NCBI RefSeq assembly: GCF_042652085.1
Contig: NZ_JBHSJF010000005.1
Location: 248,001 to 312,000 of the forward strand
Reading direction: 5' to 3'
Length of the DNA stretch: 64,000 nucleotides
Source: Flaviflagellibacter deserti
Lineage (GTDB): Bacteria; Pseudomonadota; Alphaproteobacteria; Rhizobiales; Methylopilaceae
Below, piece by piece: positions 26,011-33,824 of the stretch (position 1 is its first letter; each line of letters opens with the position of its first letter). The position numbers and the translations under genes are program-made. The notes beneath the pieces are model-generated. The model saw nothing but the letters and a program-made list of their open reading frames with translations. It searched no databases and was not told the DNA's origin.

Positions 26011-27357
26011 TCAGCCGGCCGCCCCCGAGAAGAAGAAGTCGACCAGGAGCTTCGCGTTCAGCACCGCGATCACCACCGCGATGACTGACGCGAAGGCGGT
26101 CAGCCAGATCGGCGCGATCAGTTCGCCCATCTTGGAACGGCTGGCCGTGAACATCACCAGCGGAAACACCGCGAAGGACAGCTGCAGGCTGAGCACGACC
26201 TGGCTCAGGATCAGGAGCTGCGCCGTGCCGCTTTCGCCGTACCAGATCGTCACTCCCGCCGCCGGCACGATGGCGATCGCCCGGGTGATGAGACGCCGCA
26301 GCCAGGGCTGAAGCCTGATGTGGAGGAAGCCTTCCATGACGATCTGGCCGGCCAACGTCGCCGTCACCGTCGAGTTGATGCCGCAGCAGAGCAGCGCCAC
26401 GCCGAAGAGCGTCGGCGCGATGGCCAGGCCGAGCAGCGGCGCGAGCAGCGAATGCGCCTCGCCAAGTTCCGCCACCTCGGTACGACCGGTCTGGTGGAAC
26501 GTCGCCGCGGCCAGGATCAGGATCGAGGCGTTGATCGTCAGCGCGAACATCAGCGCGACGGTGGAATCGATCGTCGCGAATTTCAGCGCCTGCCGCTTTT
26601 CCGGAACGCTCGTTCCGTAATCGCGGGTCTGCACGATGCCGGAGTGCAGGTAGAGGTTATGCGGCATCACGGTGGCGCCCAGAATGCCGAGCGCGATGTA
26701 GAGCATCTCCGGATTGGTCACGATCTCGGTCGTCGGCGCGAAGCCCTTGATCACTTCGCCCCAGTTCGGATCGGCGAGCGCGATCTGGATGCCGAAGCAG
26801 ACGGCGATCACGCCGAGCAGCGTGATGATCAGCGCCTCGACCCAGCGGAAGCCGAGCTTCTGCAGATAGAGAATCAGGAACACGTCGAGCGCGGTGATGA
26901 CGACGCCGATCTCGAGCGGAATTCCGAAGATGAGGTTGAGGCCGATCGCCGTGCCGATGACCTCGGCGATATCGGTCGCGATGATCGCGACCTCGGCGAG
27001 GAACCACAGCACCATGGCGACGGGCTTCGGGAAGGCGTCGCGGCAGGCCTGGGCGAGGTCACGGCCCGAGGCGATTGCGAGTCGCGCGCAGAGCGACTGC
27101 AGAACGATCGCCATGATGTTCGAGATCAGCGCGACGACGAGCAGCGTGTAGCCGAATCTCGAACCGCCGGCGAGCGAGGTCGCCCAGTTGCCGGGGTCCA
27201 TGTAGCCGACGGCGACGAGATAGCCGGGGCCGATGAAGGCCGCGGCCCGACGCCAGGCTGTCTTGGATTTTACGGGGATCGTCCGATGGACTTCCGCGAG
27301 CGAGGGCTCCTTGCGCTGCAATTGCCAGCCGAACCCTTCGGGCGCACGCATATCCAT
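26011..27357 (-). CDS. mntH: NRAMP-family manganese/divalent metal transporter
   Basis: A 448-residue membrane protein with about eleven helices. The diagnostic metal-binding DPGN motif is in VGYMDPGNWATSLAGG, and the second motif is VMPHNLYLHSGIVQTRDYG. It imports Mn2+ (and other divalent metals) by proton symport across the inner membrane. I chose ATG 27357 because TGAGGT lies upstream. Starting at 27369 would place the start inside the TTGCAA palindrome cluster. The candidate Mur-like operator at 27369-27391 suggests manganese-dependent repression. The neighbouring 186-residue gene may be cotranscribed. Confidence 0.92.
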   Translation of the reverse strand: MDMRAPEGFGWQLQRKEPSLAEVHRTIPVKSKTAWRRAAAFIGPGYLVAVGYMDPGNWATSLAGGSRFGYTLLVVALISNIMAIVLQSLCARLAIASGRDLAQACRDAFPKPVAMVLWFLAEVAIIATDIAEVIGTAIGLNLIFGIPLEIGVVITALDVFLILYLQKLGFRWVEALIITLLGVIAVCFGIQIALADPNWGEVIKGFAPTTEIVTNPEMLYIALGILGATVMPHNLYLHSGIVQTRDYGTSVPEKRQALKFATIDSTVALMFALTINASILILAAATFHQTGRTEVAELGEAHSLLAPLLGLAIAPTLFGVALLCCGINSTVTATLAGQIVMEGFLHIRLQPWLRRLITRAIAIVPAAGVTIWYGESGTAQLLILSQVVLSLQLSFAVFPLVMFTASRSKMGELIAPIWLTAFASVIAVVIAVLNAKLLVDFFFSGAAG

Positions 27358-27368
27358 CGGCAACCTCA

Positions 27369-27391
27369 TTGCAATTGCAAGTCATTCGCAA
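27369..27391 (-). promoter_or_regulatory. candidate Mur-type (Mn-responsive) operator of mntH
   Basis: The plus strand reads TTGCAATTGCAAGTCATTCG followed by CAA. It contains TTGCAATTGCAA and an overlapping imperfect palindrome, TTGCAA-GTCAT-TCGCAA, with five of six arm pairs matching. AT-rich TTGCAA-type palindromes upstream of mntH resemble Mur/Fur-family boxes in rhizobia. The site lies just upstream of the chosen start, suited to repression. Confidence 0.45.
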
Positions 27392-27526
27392 CCGTACATG
27401 AGATCGTCGCTTCTGCAAGGGCACGCAGAATCGGCAAAGGATTTGACGCGCCCCTACCGCTCCCTGATTACCGGGCTTGAGGGACCATCGGAAACCGGGG
27501 CAGAGATGCCGCCCGCCGGTTCAGGA

Positions 27527-28018
27527 TCAAGGCTGAACTATCGTGAAATAAGGCCCCTTCGGCTTCTCGCTCGCGCCGGTGATCTCGGTCACTTTGTTGG
27601 AGACCGGCTTGATGCTCTTCAGATATGTCGCAAGCGCCGAGGCGTCGGCATCGTTCAGCGCCGCATAGGATCGCCAGGGCATGGCCGGCGAGAGTATCCT
27701 GCCGTCAGGCCGGGTCCCGGTGCGAACCGCGGTGATAATCTCCTGCTCGGTCCAGGCACCGAGGCCGGTATCTGTGTCCGGCGTCAGGTTCGCCGGATAG
27801 AAAATACCGAGACCGGGAATCTGGAAGCCGACCTCGGAACCGGCAAGCGCACGGCTGAAATCCGGCTTGCCGAGAAACATGCCCGGGGTGTGGCAGCCGC
27901 CGCAATCCATGATCGAGGCGAGATATTCGCCCCGTTTCACCTGGCTCTGCGCGAAGGCAGGGCCCGCAAGCATCAGCATGGCCGCAAACGACGCAATGAA
28001 CGCCTTGCTCTTTTTCAT
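27527..28018 (-). CDS. secreted monohaem c-type cytochrome
   Basis: A 163-residue periplasmic protein. The signal peptide (MKKSKAFIASFAAMLMLAGP, ending AFA) precedes the mature protein. The haem attachment site CGGCH is at residues 39-43. SPAMPWRSYAAL supplies a candidate axial Met, and LNDADASALATYLKSI is the typical C-terminal helix of class I cytochromes c. It probably transfers electrons in the periplasm; its partners are unknown. ATG 28018 follows the strong site GAGGAGGG. It is divergent from rnd and has no obvious dehydrogenase next to it. Confidence 0.9.
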   Translation of the reverse strand: MKKSKAFIASFAAMLMLAGPAFAQSQVKRGEYLASIMDCGGCHTPGMFLGKPDFSRALAGSEVGFQIPGLGIFYPANLTPDTDTGLGAWTEQEIITAVRTGTRPDGRILSPAMPWRSYAALNDADASALATYLKSIKPVSNKVTEITGASEKPKGPYFTIVQP

Positions 28019-28265
28019 ATTCCCTCCTCGTCTGCTTTGACAGGAAGGTGGCGGGGTAGCCGAGCCGTGTTTCGCTCCGATTACATCACGCGCCCTGTTT
28101 GTTTCTGCCGTGAAATCCGCCGTCAGGCCCTTGCCGGCATTATTTGGTCGAGCGGCCCGGCACCCGTCTCTTGCTGCTCTCCCGGCAGGAGTGTTACGTC
28201 CGCCTTGATTTCCTTGCACCCGCGGGTCGTCGTCGACCGCCCCGGCCTTCAGATTGGCAGCGACC

Positions 28266-28880
28266 ATGACCTTCCGACTGCACCGCGGCGACCTTCCCGA
28301 CGGCCTCACCTTTTCCGGCTCCGTGGCGATCGACACCGAGACGCTCGGCCTCAACCACAATCGCGACCGGCTGTGTCTGGTCCAGATCTCGGGCGGCGAC
28401 GGCACGGCGGAACTCGTCCAGATCGTTCCAGGGCAGAACCGGGCGCCCAATCTGGAAGCCCTGCTGCGCGACCGCTCGGTGCAGAAGCTGTTCCATTTCG
28501 CCCGCTTCGACGTCGCCATCCTGTTCAAGACCTTCAACGTCATGCCGGAACCTGTCTGGTGCACCAAGATCGCCTCGCGGCTCGTGCGCACCTACACCGA
28601 CCGCCACGGCCTCAAGGATCTCTGCCGCGAACTGCTCGGTGTCGAGATCTCCAAGCAGCAGCAGAGTTCCGATTGGGGCGCGGAGACGCTCACCGACAGT
28701 CAGCTCGCTTATGCCGCGTCGGACGTCCTGTACCTCCACGCATTGAAAGCGCAGCTGGAATATCTACTTGCGCGTGAAGGCCGCACGGCTTTGGCTGAGG
28801 CCTGCTTCGCCTTCCTGCCCATCCGCGCAGCCCTCGATCTCACGGGGTTTGAGAATGAGGACATATTCGCGCATTCCTGA
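28266..28880 (+). CDS. rnd: ribonuclease D family 3'-5' exoribonuclease
   Basis: A 204-residue DEDDy exonuclease. SVAIDTETLGLNHNRDRLCL carries the first DxE, KLFHFARFDVAILF the second, and LTDSQLAYAASDVLYLHAL the Tyr and final Asp of the DEDDy set. It is shorter than E. coli RNase D because it lacks the C-terminal HRDC domains, which is common in alphaproteobacteria. It trims 3' ends of tRNA precursors and other small RNAs. I start at ATG 28266 rather than at a TTG 12 nt earlier. Confidence 0.9.
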   Translation: MTFRLHRGDLPDGLTFSGSVAIDTETLGLNHNRDRLCLVQISGGDGTAELVQIVPGQNRAPNLEALLRDRSVQKLFHFARFDVAILFKTFNVMPEPVWCTKIASRLVRTYTDRHGLKDLCRELLGVEISKQQQSSDWGAETLTDSQLAYAASDVLYLHALKAQLEYLLAREGRTALAEACFAFLPIRAALDLTGFENEDIFAHS

Positions 28881-28902
28881 CGCCGACGCGCGAGGCTGAG
28901 AC

Positions 28903-29598
28903 GTGTCGACCGCCGGCATTACAGCGCGACGTCCGCTGCGATCCCGCAGCGTGGACGCGCGTCAGGCTGCATTCCGGGCGGCGATCCGGCATTCGCGCTA
29001 TGTCCGCCTGCTCAGGATCGGCCTGCCGTCCTTTGCCGTCCTTCTTGCCGCCGCGTTTGTGGCGTCAATCATCATTGATCCACGCTCCAGGATCGGGCCG
29101 CAAGTGGATGTCGAAAGTCTTGGTCTGACAGGCGCAACGATCACCATGCAGAAGCCGAAGCTGACAGGCTATAGCGCCGAAGGACGGCCATATCAGGTCA
29201 ATGCCGAGCGAGCCGAGCAGAGTCTCGGCGAACCGCATAAGGTCGCGCTCGTCCAGATCGACGGCCGGATGCAGAATCGCGACGATGGCTGGCTGACCCT
29301 CGTTGCCGACACCGGCAATATCGATAACGACAAGAAGCTCATGGACCTCAGCGGCAAGATCCGCCTCGCCAACGATCTCGGCGATCGCGCGCTGCTGGCG
29401 ACGGCCCATATCGATTTCGGAGGCGGCGACCTGACCACCAAGGATCCCGTCGATCTCGCCTTCGGCGAAACGACTTTGCGCGCTGACCGGATGCAGATTT
29501 TCGACAATGGCAACCAGGCCCTGTTCCAGGGCAATGTCGTGATGGTCATCACGCCAAAGCCTGACGACCTTCCGGCCGCGACCGGGGCTGCGCAATGA
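28903..29598 (+). CDS. lptC: LPS export ABC transporter periplasmic protein LptC
   Basis: A 231-residue protein with a GTG start. A single N-terminal membrane anchor (LRIGLPSFAVLLAAAFVASI) precedes a periplasmic beta-jellyroll. TGATITMQKPKLTGYSAEGR is the characteristic LptC strand region, and DPVDLAFGETTLRADRMQIF resembles the LptA/LptC fold. It passes lipopolysaccharide from the LptBFG transporter to LptA. Its TGA overlaps the lptA ATG in an ATGA junction, so lptC-lptA-lptB forms an operon. Confidence 0.9.
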   Translation: MSTAGITARRPLRSRSVDARQAAFRAAIRHSRYVRLLRIGLPSFAVLLAAAFVASIIIDPRSRIGPQVDVESLGLTGATITMQKPKLTGYSAEGRPYQVNAERAEQSLGEPHKVALVQIDGRMQNRDDGWLTLVADTGNIDNDKKLMDLSGKIRLANDLGDRALLATAHIDFGGGDLTTKDPVDLAFGETTLRADRMQIFDNGNQALFQGNVVMVITPKPDDLPAATGAAQ

Positions 29599-30167
29599 CG
29601 GCCCTTCGTCTCCTCCTCGCTCTGCCCCTGCTGGCCGCTCTGTCGACATCGCCCTCGCTCGCCCAGCAGGCCGTGACGGATGCGTTCAAGGGCTTCAGCG
29701 GCCGCTCCGACCAGCCGGTCAAGATCGAGGCCGACCGGCTCGACGTCCGCGAGTCCGATCAGGCGGCGATCTTCACCGGCAACGTCTTCGTCCAGCAGGG
29801 CGATTCCACGCTGCGCTCGAGCAAGCTGACCGTGTTCTACGACAACAAGCCCGCCGCCAAGGGCGCAGCCCCGGCCGCTGCAGCAGCTAGCTCGCAGGCC
29901 GGCCGCAATATCCGCCGCATCGAGGCCGAGGGCAGCGTCGTCGTCCAGTCGAAGGACCAGCACGCGACCGGCGATCGCGGCATCTTCGATCTTCCGAGCA
30001 ACACCGTGACCGTCACCGGCAACGTCGTCCTGACACAGGGCCAGAACGTCCTGCGCGGCAACAAGCTCGTCGTCGATCTGACGACGCAGCAGTCGAAGCT
30101 CGAAAGCGCGGCCTCCGGGGGACGCGTCCAGGGCGTCTTCGGCCCGGCGAAACCGGCGCCGCAATGA
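29595..30167 (+). CDS. lptA: LPS transport periplasmic protein LptA
   Basis: A 190-residue periplasmic protein of the OstA/LptA family. The signal peptide MTALRLLLALPLLAALSTSP ends near SLAQQ. DQPVKIEADRLDVRESDQAA and FTGNVFVQQGDSTLRSSKL are the repeated OstA-like strands that assemble into an LPS-conducting bridge. An Ala/Pro-rich insertion (AAKGAAPAAAAASSQ) lies in the middle, unlike the compact E. coli protein. It links LptC to the outer-membrane LptD. Confidence 0.9.
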   Translation: MTALRLLLALPLLAALSTSPSLAQQAVTDAFKGFSGRSDQPVKIEADRLDVRESDQAAIFTGNVFVQQGDSTLRSSKLTVFYDNKPAAKGAAPAAAAASSQAGRNIRRIEAEGSVVVQSKDQHATGDRGIFDLPSNTVTVTGNVVLTQGQNVLRGNKLVVDLTTQQSKLESAASGGRVQGVFGPAKPAPQ

Positions 30168-30177
30168 CGGAGCGGGC

Positions 30178-30969
30178 GTGATCTTCCCGTTCTTCAAGCG
30201 AAAACCGCCTCGATCCCAAGCGAACGGCAGCTTCCAGTCCTACGGTCAGGGCTGGTTGCAGGCCTATGGCCTGGAGAAGAGCTATCGCGGCCGCCGCGTC
30301 GTGCATGGCGTCAGTCTGGCCGTCGCGCGCGGCGAGGCCGTCGGCATCCTCGGCCCGAACGGCGCCGGCAAGACGACGACCTTCTACATGATCACCGGCC
30401 TCGTCCCGGCCGACGGCGGCCGCATCGAGCTCAACGGCTACGACGTCACCAAATTGCCGATGTATCGCCGCGCCCGCCTCGGCATCGGATATCTGCCGCA
30501 GGAAGCCTCGATCTTTCGCGGCCTGACGGTGGAGGAAAACATCCGCGCCGTGCTCGAACTCGTCGAGCCCGACAGGAAGCGCCGCCGCTACGACCTCGAA
30601 AGCCTGCTCGATGAGTTCGGCCTGACCGCGCTTCGCAAATCGCCGTCGATCGCTCTGTCGGGCGGCGAGCGGCGGCGCGTCGAGATCGCCCGCGCGCTGG
30701 CCAGCCGTCCGGATTTCATGCTGCTGGACGAGCCTTTCGCCGGCATCGATCCGATCGCGGTCAACGATATCCGCATCCTCGTGCGGCATCTCACCGCGCG
30801 CGGGATCGGCGTCCTGATCACCGATCACAACGTCCGCGAGACGCTGACCCTCATTGATCGCGCCTACATCGTCCACTCCGGGCAGGTGCTGATGCAGGGC
30901 ACACCCGAAGAAATCGTGGCGAGCGCGGACGTCCGGCGTCTTTACCTCGGAGAAGAATTCCGGCTCTAA
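30178..30969 (+). CDS. lptB: LPS export ABC transporter ATP-binding protein LptB
   Basis: A 263-residue ATPase. Walker A is GPNGAGKTTTFYMITG, the signature is LSGGERRRVEIARALA and Walker B is MLLDEPFAGIDPIAV, with H-loop TDHNVRE. These are near-canonical LptB motifs. It powers extraction of lipopolysaccharide from the inner membrane with LptF and LptG, which are not in the window. A short N-terminal extension (FPFFKRKPPRSQANGSFQSY) is seen in rhizobial LptB. The start is GTG 30178, 8 nt after lptA. rpoN follows, the conserved order in many proteobacteria. Confidence 0.95.
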   Translation: MIFPFFKRKPPRSQANGSFQSYGQGWLQAYGLEKSYRGRRVVHGVSLAVARGEAVGILGPNGAGKTTTFYMITGLVPADGGRIELNGYDVTKLPMYRRARLGIGYLPQEASIFRGLTVEENIRAVLELVEPDRKRRRYDLESLLDEFGLTALRKSPSIALSGGERRRVEIARALASRPDFMLLDEPFAGIDPIAVNDIRILVRHLTARGIGVLITDHNVRETLTLIDRAYIVHSGQVLMQGTPEEIVASADVRRLYLGEEFRL

Positions 30970-31036
30970 TCAGGCCCGAACCGGTTCTTATGCAAGAATC
31001 GTCCCAATTTCGGATCAGGTCAGGCCGTCGAACCAG

Positions 31037-32557
31037 ATGTCGCTGTCTCCCAAGCTGATTTTACGGCAGAGCCAGTCGCTGGTGATGACCCCGCAGCTGA
31101 TGCAGGCGATCAAGCTGCTTCAGCTGTCGAGCATGGACCTCGCGAGCTATGTCGCGCAGGAGATCGAATCCAATCCCCTCCTCGAACGGGCCGAGGGCGA
31201 GCCGGGCGGCGACGTCGATGACGGCGATCATCGCGGGGACGATGCCGTCGTCAGCTCCGAACCCCGCGACGGCGACTGGATGGAAGCGCGCCTGCCGGAA
31301 ACCCGCGCCGAGATCGAGGAGCGTTTCGACACCGACCTCGGCAATGTCTTTCCCGACGAGGCCCCGGCCAACCGCTCCGGCGGCGAAACCTATACCGCCT
31401 CAGCCTGGTCCGGCGTCGGCACCGGCGGCGGTGAGGACGGCGACAACGGCGTCGAGGCCTATGTCTCGGCCGATGCCACCCTCATCGAACACCTCGAAAA
31501 CCAGCTCGGCCTGACTGTCGCCGATGCCCGGCAGCGGATGATCGGTCGCGGCATCATCGATAGCGTCGATGAGACCGGCTACCTCTCCGAGCCGCTCGAC
31601 CTGATCGCCGCCCGCCTCGGCGCCCCGTTGGACGAGGTCGAGGTCGTCCTACGCATCGTCCAGACCTTCGACCCGATCGGCGTTGCCGCCCGCTCGCTGG
31701 AAGAGTGCCTGACGATCCAGCTCCGCGAGAAGAACCGGTTCGACCCGGCCATGGCCGCGCTGATGAGGAACCTCGAACTCCTCGCCCGCCGCGACCTGCC
31801 GGCGCTCCGCCGCCTTTGCGGTGTCGACGGCGAGGATCTCGCCGAGATGATTGCCGAGCTCCGCGCGCTGACGCCGAAGCCGGGCCTCGCCTTCGGTGGT
31901 TCGCCGATCCAGCCGGTCGTCCCCGACGTCATGGTCCGCTCCGCGCCGGACGGTACCTGGCTGATCGAGCTCAATGCCGAGACGCTGCCGCGCCTTCTCG
32001 TCAATCAGAGCTATTACGCCACCGTCTCGCGCACCGCGAAGAACCAGGGCGAGAAGCAGTTCCTCGCCGAATGCCTGCAGACCGCGAACTGGCTCACCCG
32101 CAGCCTCGAACAGCGCGCCCGTACCATCCTCAAGGTCTCCGCCGAGATCGTCCGCCAGCAGGACGCGTTCCTCACTCACGGCGTCCATTTCCTGCGCCCG
32201 ATGAATCTTCGCGCCGTCGCCGACGCCATCGGCATGCATGAATCGACCGTCTCGCGCGTCACCGCCAACAAATATGTCGCCACCCCGCGCGGCACGTTCG
32301 AGATGAAATACTTCTTCACCGCCGCCATCCCCTCGACCGGCCGCGCCGAGGCGCATTCGGCGGAGGCGGTCCGCCACCGGATCAGGCAGATGATCGAGGG
32401 CGAGGCGGCGGCGGACGTCCTGTCGGACGACGCGATCGTTCAGGCGTTGCGCGACTCAGGAATAGACATCGCACGCCGCACGGTAGCGAAATACCGCGAG
32501 GCGATGGGTATCCCATCCTCGGTTCAGCGCCGCCGGGAGAAGGTTTCCCCTCTGTAA
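31037..32557 (+). CDS. rpoN: RNA polymerase sigma-54 factor
   Basis: A 506-residue sigma factor. Region I is clear (MSLSPKLILRQSQSLVMTPQ, then MQAIKLLQLSSMDLASYV), followed by an acidic region II. The core-binding and DNA-binding parts include SAEIVRQQDAFLTHG and the RpoN box ARRTVAKYREAMGIPS near the C-terminus. It directs transcription from -24/-12 promoters with ATP-dependent activators, for nitrogen and carbon regulation. It lies 67 nt after lptB and before ptsN, but the hpf gene often found between rpoN and ptsN is absent here. Confidence 0.97.
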   Translation: MSLSPKLILRQSQSLVMTPQLMQAIKLLQLSSMDLASYVAQEIESNPLLERAEGEPGGDVDDGDHRGDDAVVSSEPRDGDWMEARLPETRAEIEERFDTDLGNVFPDEAPANRSGGETYTASAWSGVGTGGGEDGDNGVEAYVSADATLIEHLENQLGLTVADARQRMIGRGIIDSVDETGYLSEPLDLIAARLGAPLDEVEVVLRIVQTFDPIGVAARSLEECLTIQLREKNRFDPAMAALMRNLELLARRDLPALRRLCGVDGEDLAEMIAELRALTPKPGLAFGGSPIQPVVPDVMVRSAPDGTWLIELNAETLPRLLVNQSYYATVSRTAKNQGEKQFLAECLQTANWLTRSLEQRARTILKVSAEIVRQQDAFLTHGVHFLRPMNLRAVADAIGMHESTVSRVTANKYVATPRGTFEMKYFFTAAIPSTGRAEAHSAEAVRHRIRQMIEGEAAADVLSDDAIVQALRDSGIDIARRTVAKYREAMGIPSSVQRRREKVSPL

Positions 32558-32742
32558 AGGCCGCCTGTCCCCTGCCTGTACAAGCCCCTAGATTGACTTC
32601 CGCCGGTCCTGTCCGTAGGTCTTTTCCTCGCGCCCCGGCGGTATAGACCTTCGGCGCGCGGGGGCTGTCCTAACGTGACAACGTCGGCATCCGGTTTGCA
32701 TCACTGCTCCCGGCGATACGGAACAGCAAAGAGCCATCACTC

Positions 32743-33210
32743 ATGTTGAGCGACCTTCTCGCGCCTGGCGCGGTTATTCCCACGCTTAAGGTCCAGAGCA
32801 AGAAGCAGGCGATCCAGGAGCTTGCGGAGAAGGCTGCCGAGCTGGTCGGCATCCCGGAGCGCGAGATCTTCGAGACGCTTCTTCAGCGTGAGCGGCTTGG
32901 CTCGACCGGCGTCGGCAACGGCATCGCCATTCCGCACGGCAAGCTGGCCAAGATCGACAAGCTGTTCGGCCTGTTCGCGCGCCTCGAGCGGCCGATCGAT
33001 TTCGACGCGCTCGACGCTGAGCCGGTCGATCTCGTTTTCCTGCTGCTGGCCCCTGAGGCCGCCGGCGCCGACCACCTCAAGGCGCTGGCCCGCGTCGCCC
33101 GCGTTCTGCGCGATCCGCAGACCGCGCAGAAGCTCCGCGCGACCCGCGATCCGGCCGCGCTCCACGCGGTCCTGACCCAGGCGGCCGCGGCCCCGTCCAA
33201 CGCGGCCTGA
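32743..33210 (+). CDS. ptsN: PTS IIA-like nitrogen-regulatory protein
   Basis: A 155-residue EIIA-Ntr protein. The phosphorylatable histidine is in VGNGIAIPHGKLAKID, and the fold markers SKKQAIQELAEKAAELVGI and VDLVFLLLAPEAAGADHLK are standard. As the end of the PTS-Ntr phosphorelay it modulates potassium, nitrogen and other regulators in the cytoplasm. It is 185 nt downstream of rpoN, in the same direction, and may have its own promoter. Confidence 0.95.
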   Translation: MLSDLLAPGAVIPTLKVQSKKQAIQELAEKAAELVGIPEREIFETLLQRERLGSTGVGNGIAIPHGKLAKIDKLFGLFARLERPIDFDALDAEPVDLVFLLLAPEAAGADHLKALARVARVLRDPQTAQKLRATRDPAALHAVLTQAAAAPSNAA

Positions 33211-33349
33211 CCGGCCCGCCTCCCCTTTAAGAAAACGGAAACCACGTTCCACCGCATTTTCGTAAAATCGAAAATGTCCGGAACTGGGTAGCACTACGCA
33301 CAGTTGCCCATAAGACTGATTTATTGGGAGCCCGGCAGCTTCCACTCTT

Positions 33350-33721
33350 ATGGAGACAAAGATGCGGACCGTGCTCGTAGTGGAAGATGAAGCGATTATT
33401 GCGCTTGATCTTGCCTGCTCCATCGAACAACTCGGATATCGGGTTCTGGGGCCGGCAAGCAACGGCGCCGACGCGCAACGCATCGCACGGACCGAACGCC
33501 CCGATCTGCTTCTGATGGACGTTAGTATTCAGGGCTCGACCGACGGCATCGACACGGCGCGCCTCATCACCGACGAATTTCCGGCATATGTCGTCTTCCT
33601 CACGGCCCATTCCGACGAGGCCACCCGCCGCCGCGCCGAGAACGTCCGGCCGAAGGCGTTCCTGGCCAAGCCCTGCACGGCGCGGCAGATGCAGAGCGTG
33701 CTCGCGGCGGCATTCGCCTGA
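33350..33721 (+). CDS. stand-alone response regulator (receiver domain)
   Basis: A 123-residue single receiver domain. RTVLVVEDEAIIALDLA gives the acidic pocket, LLLMDVSIQGSTDG the phospho-accepting Asp, FLTAHSD the conserved Thr and AFLAKPC the conserved Lys. There is no output domain. It lies about 100 nt upstream of an HWE histidine kinase gene on the same strand, so it is a plausible partner or phosphate shuttle for it. Single-domain regulators of this type often feed a phosphorelay such as the general stress response. Confidence 0.88.
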   Translation: METKMRTVLVVEDEAIIALDLACSIEQLGYRVLGPASNGADAQRIARTERPDLLLMDVSIQGSTDGIDTARLITDEFPAYVVFLTAHSDEATRRRAENVRPKAFLAKPCTARQMQSVLAAAFA

Positions 33722-33824
33722 GGACGCGAAGCGTCTTTCCCGGTAATCGCGCGTCGCCCTCGATTTTCCGTGGATCTGACCGACGCTGTAGCGTCTTCTC
33801 TTTCCGAGGTGTAGCCGAGCGCGA

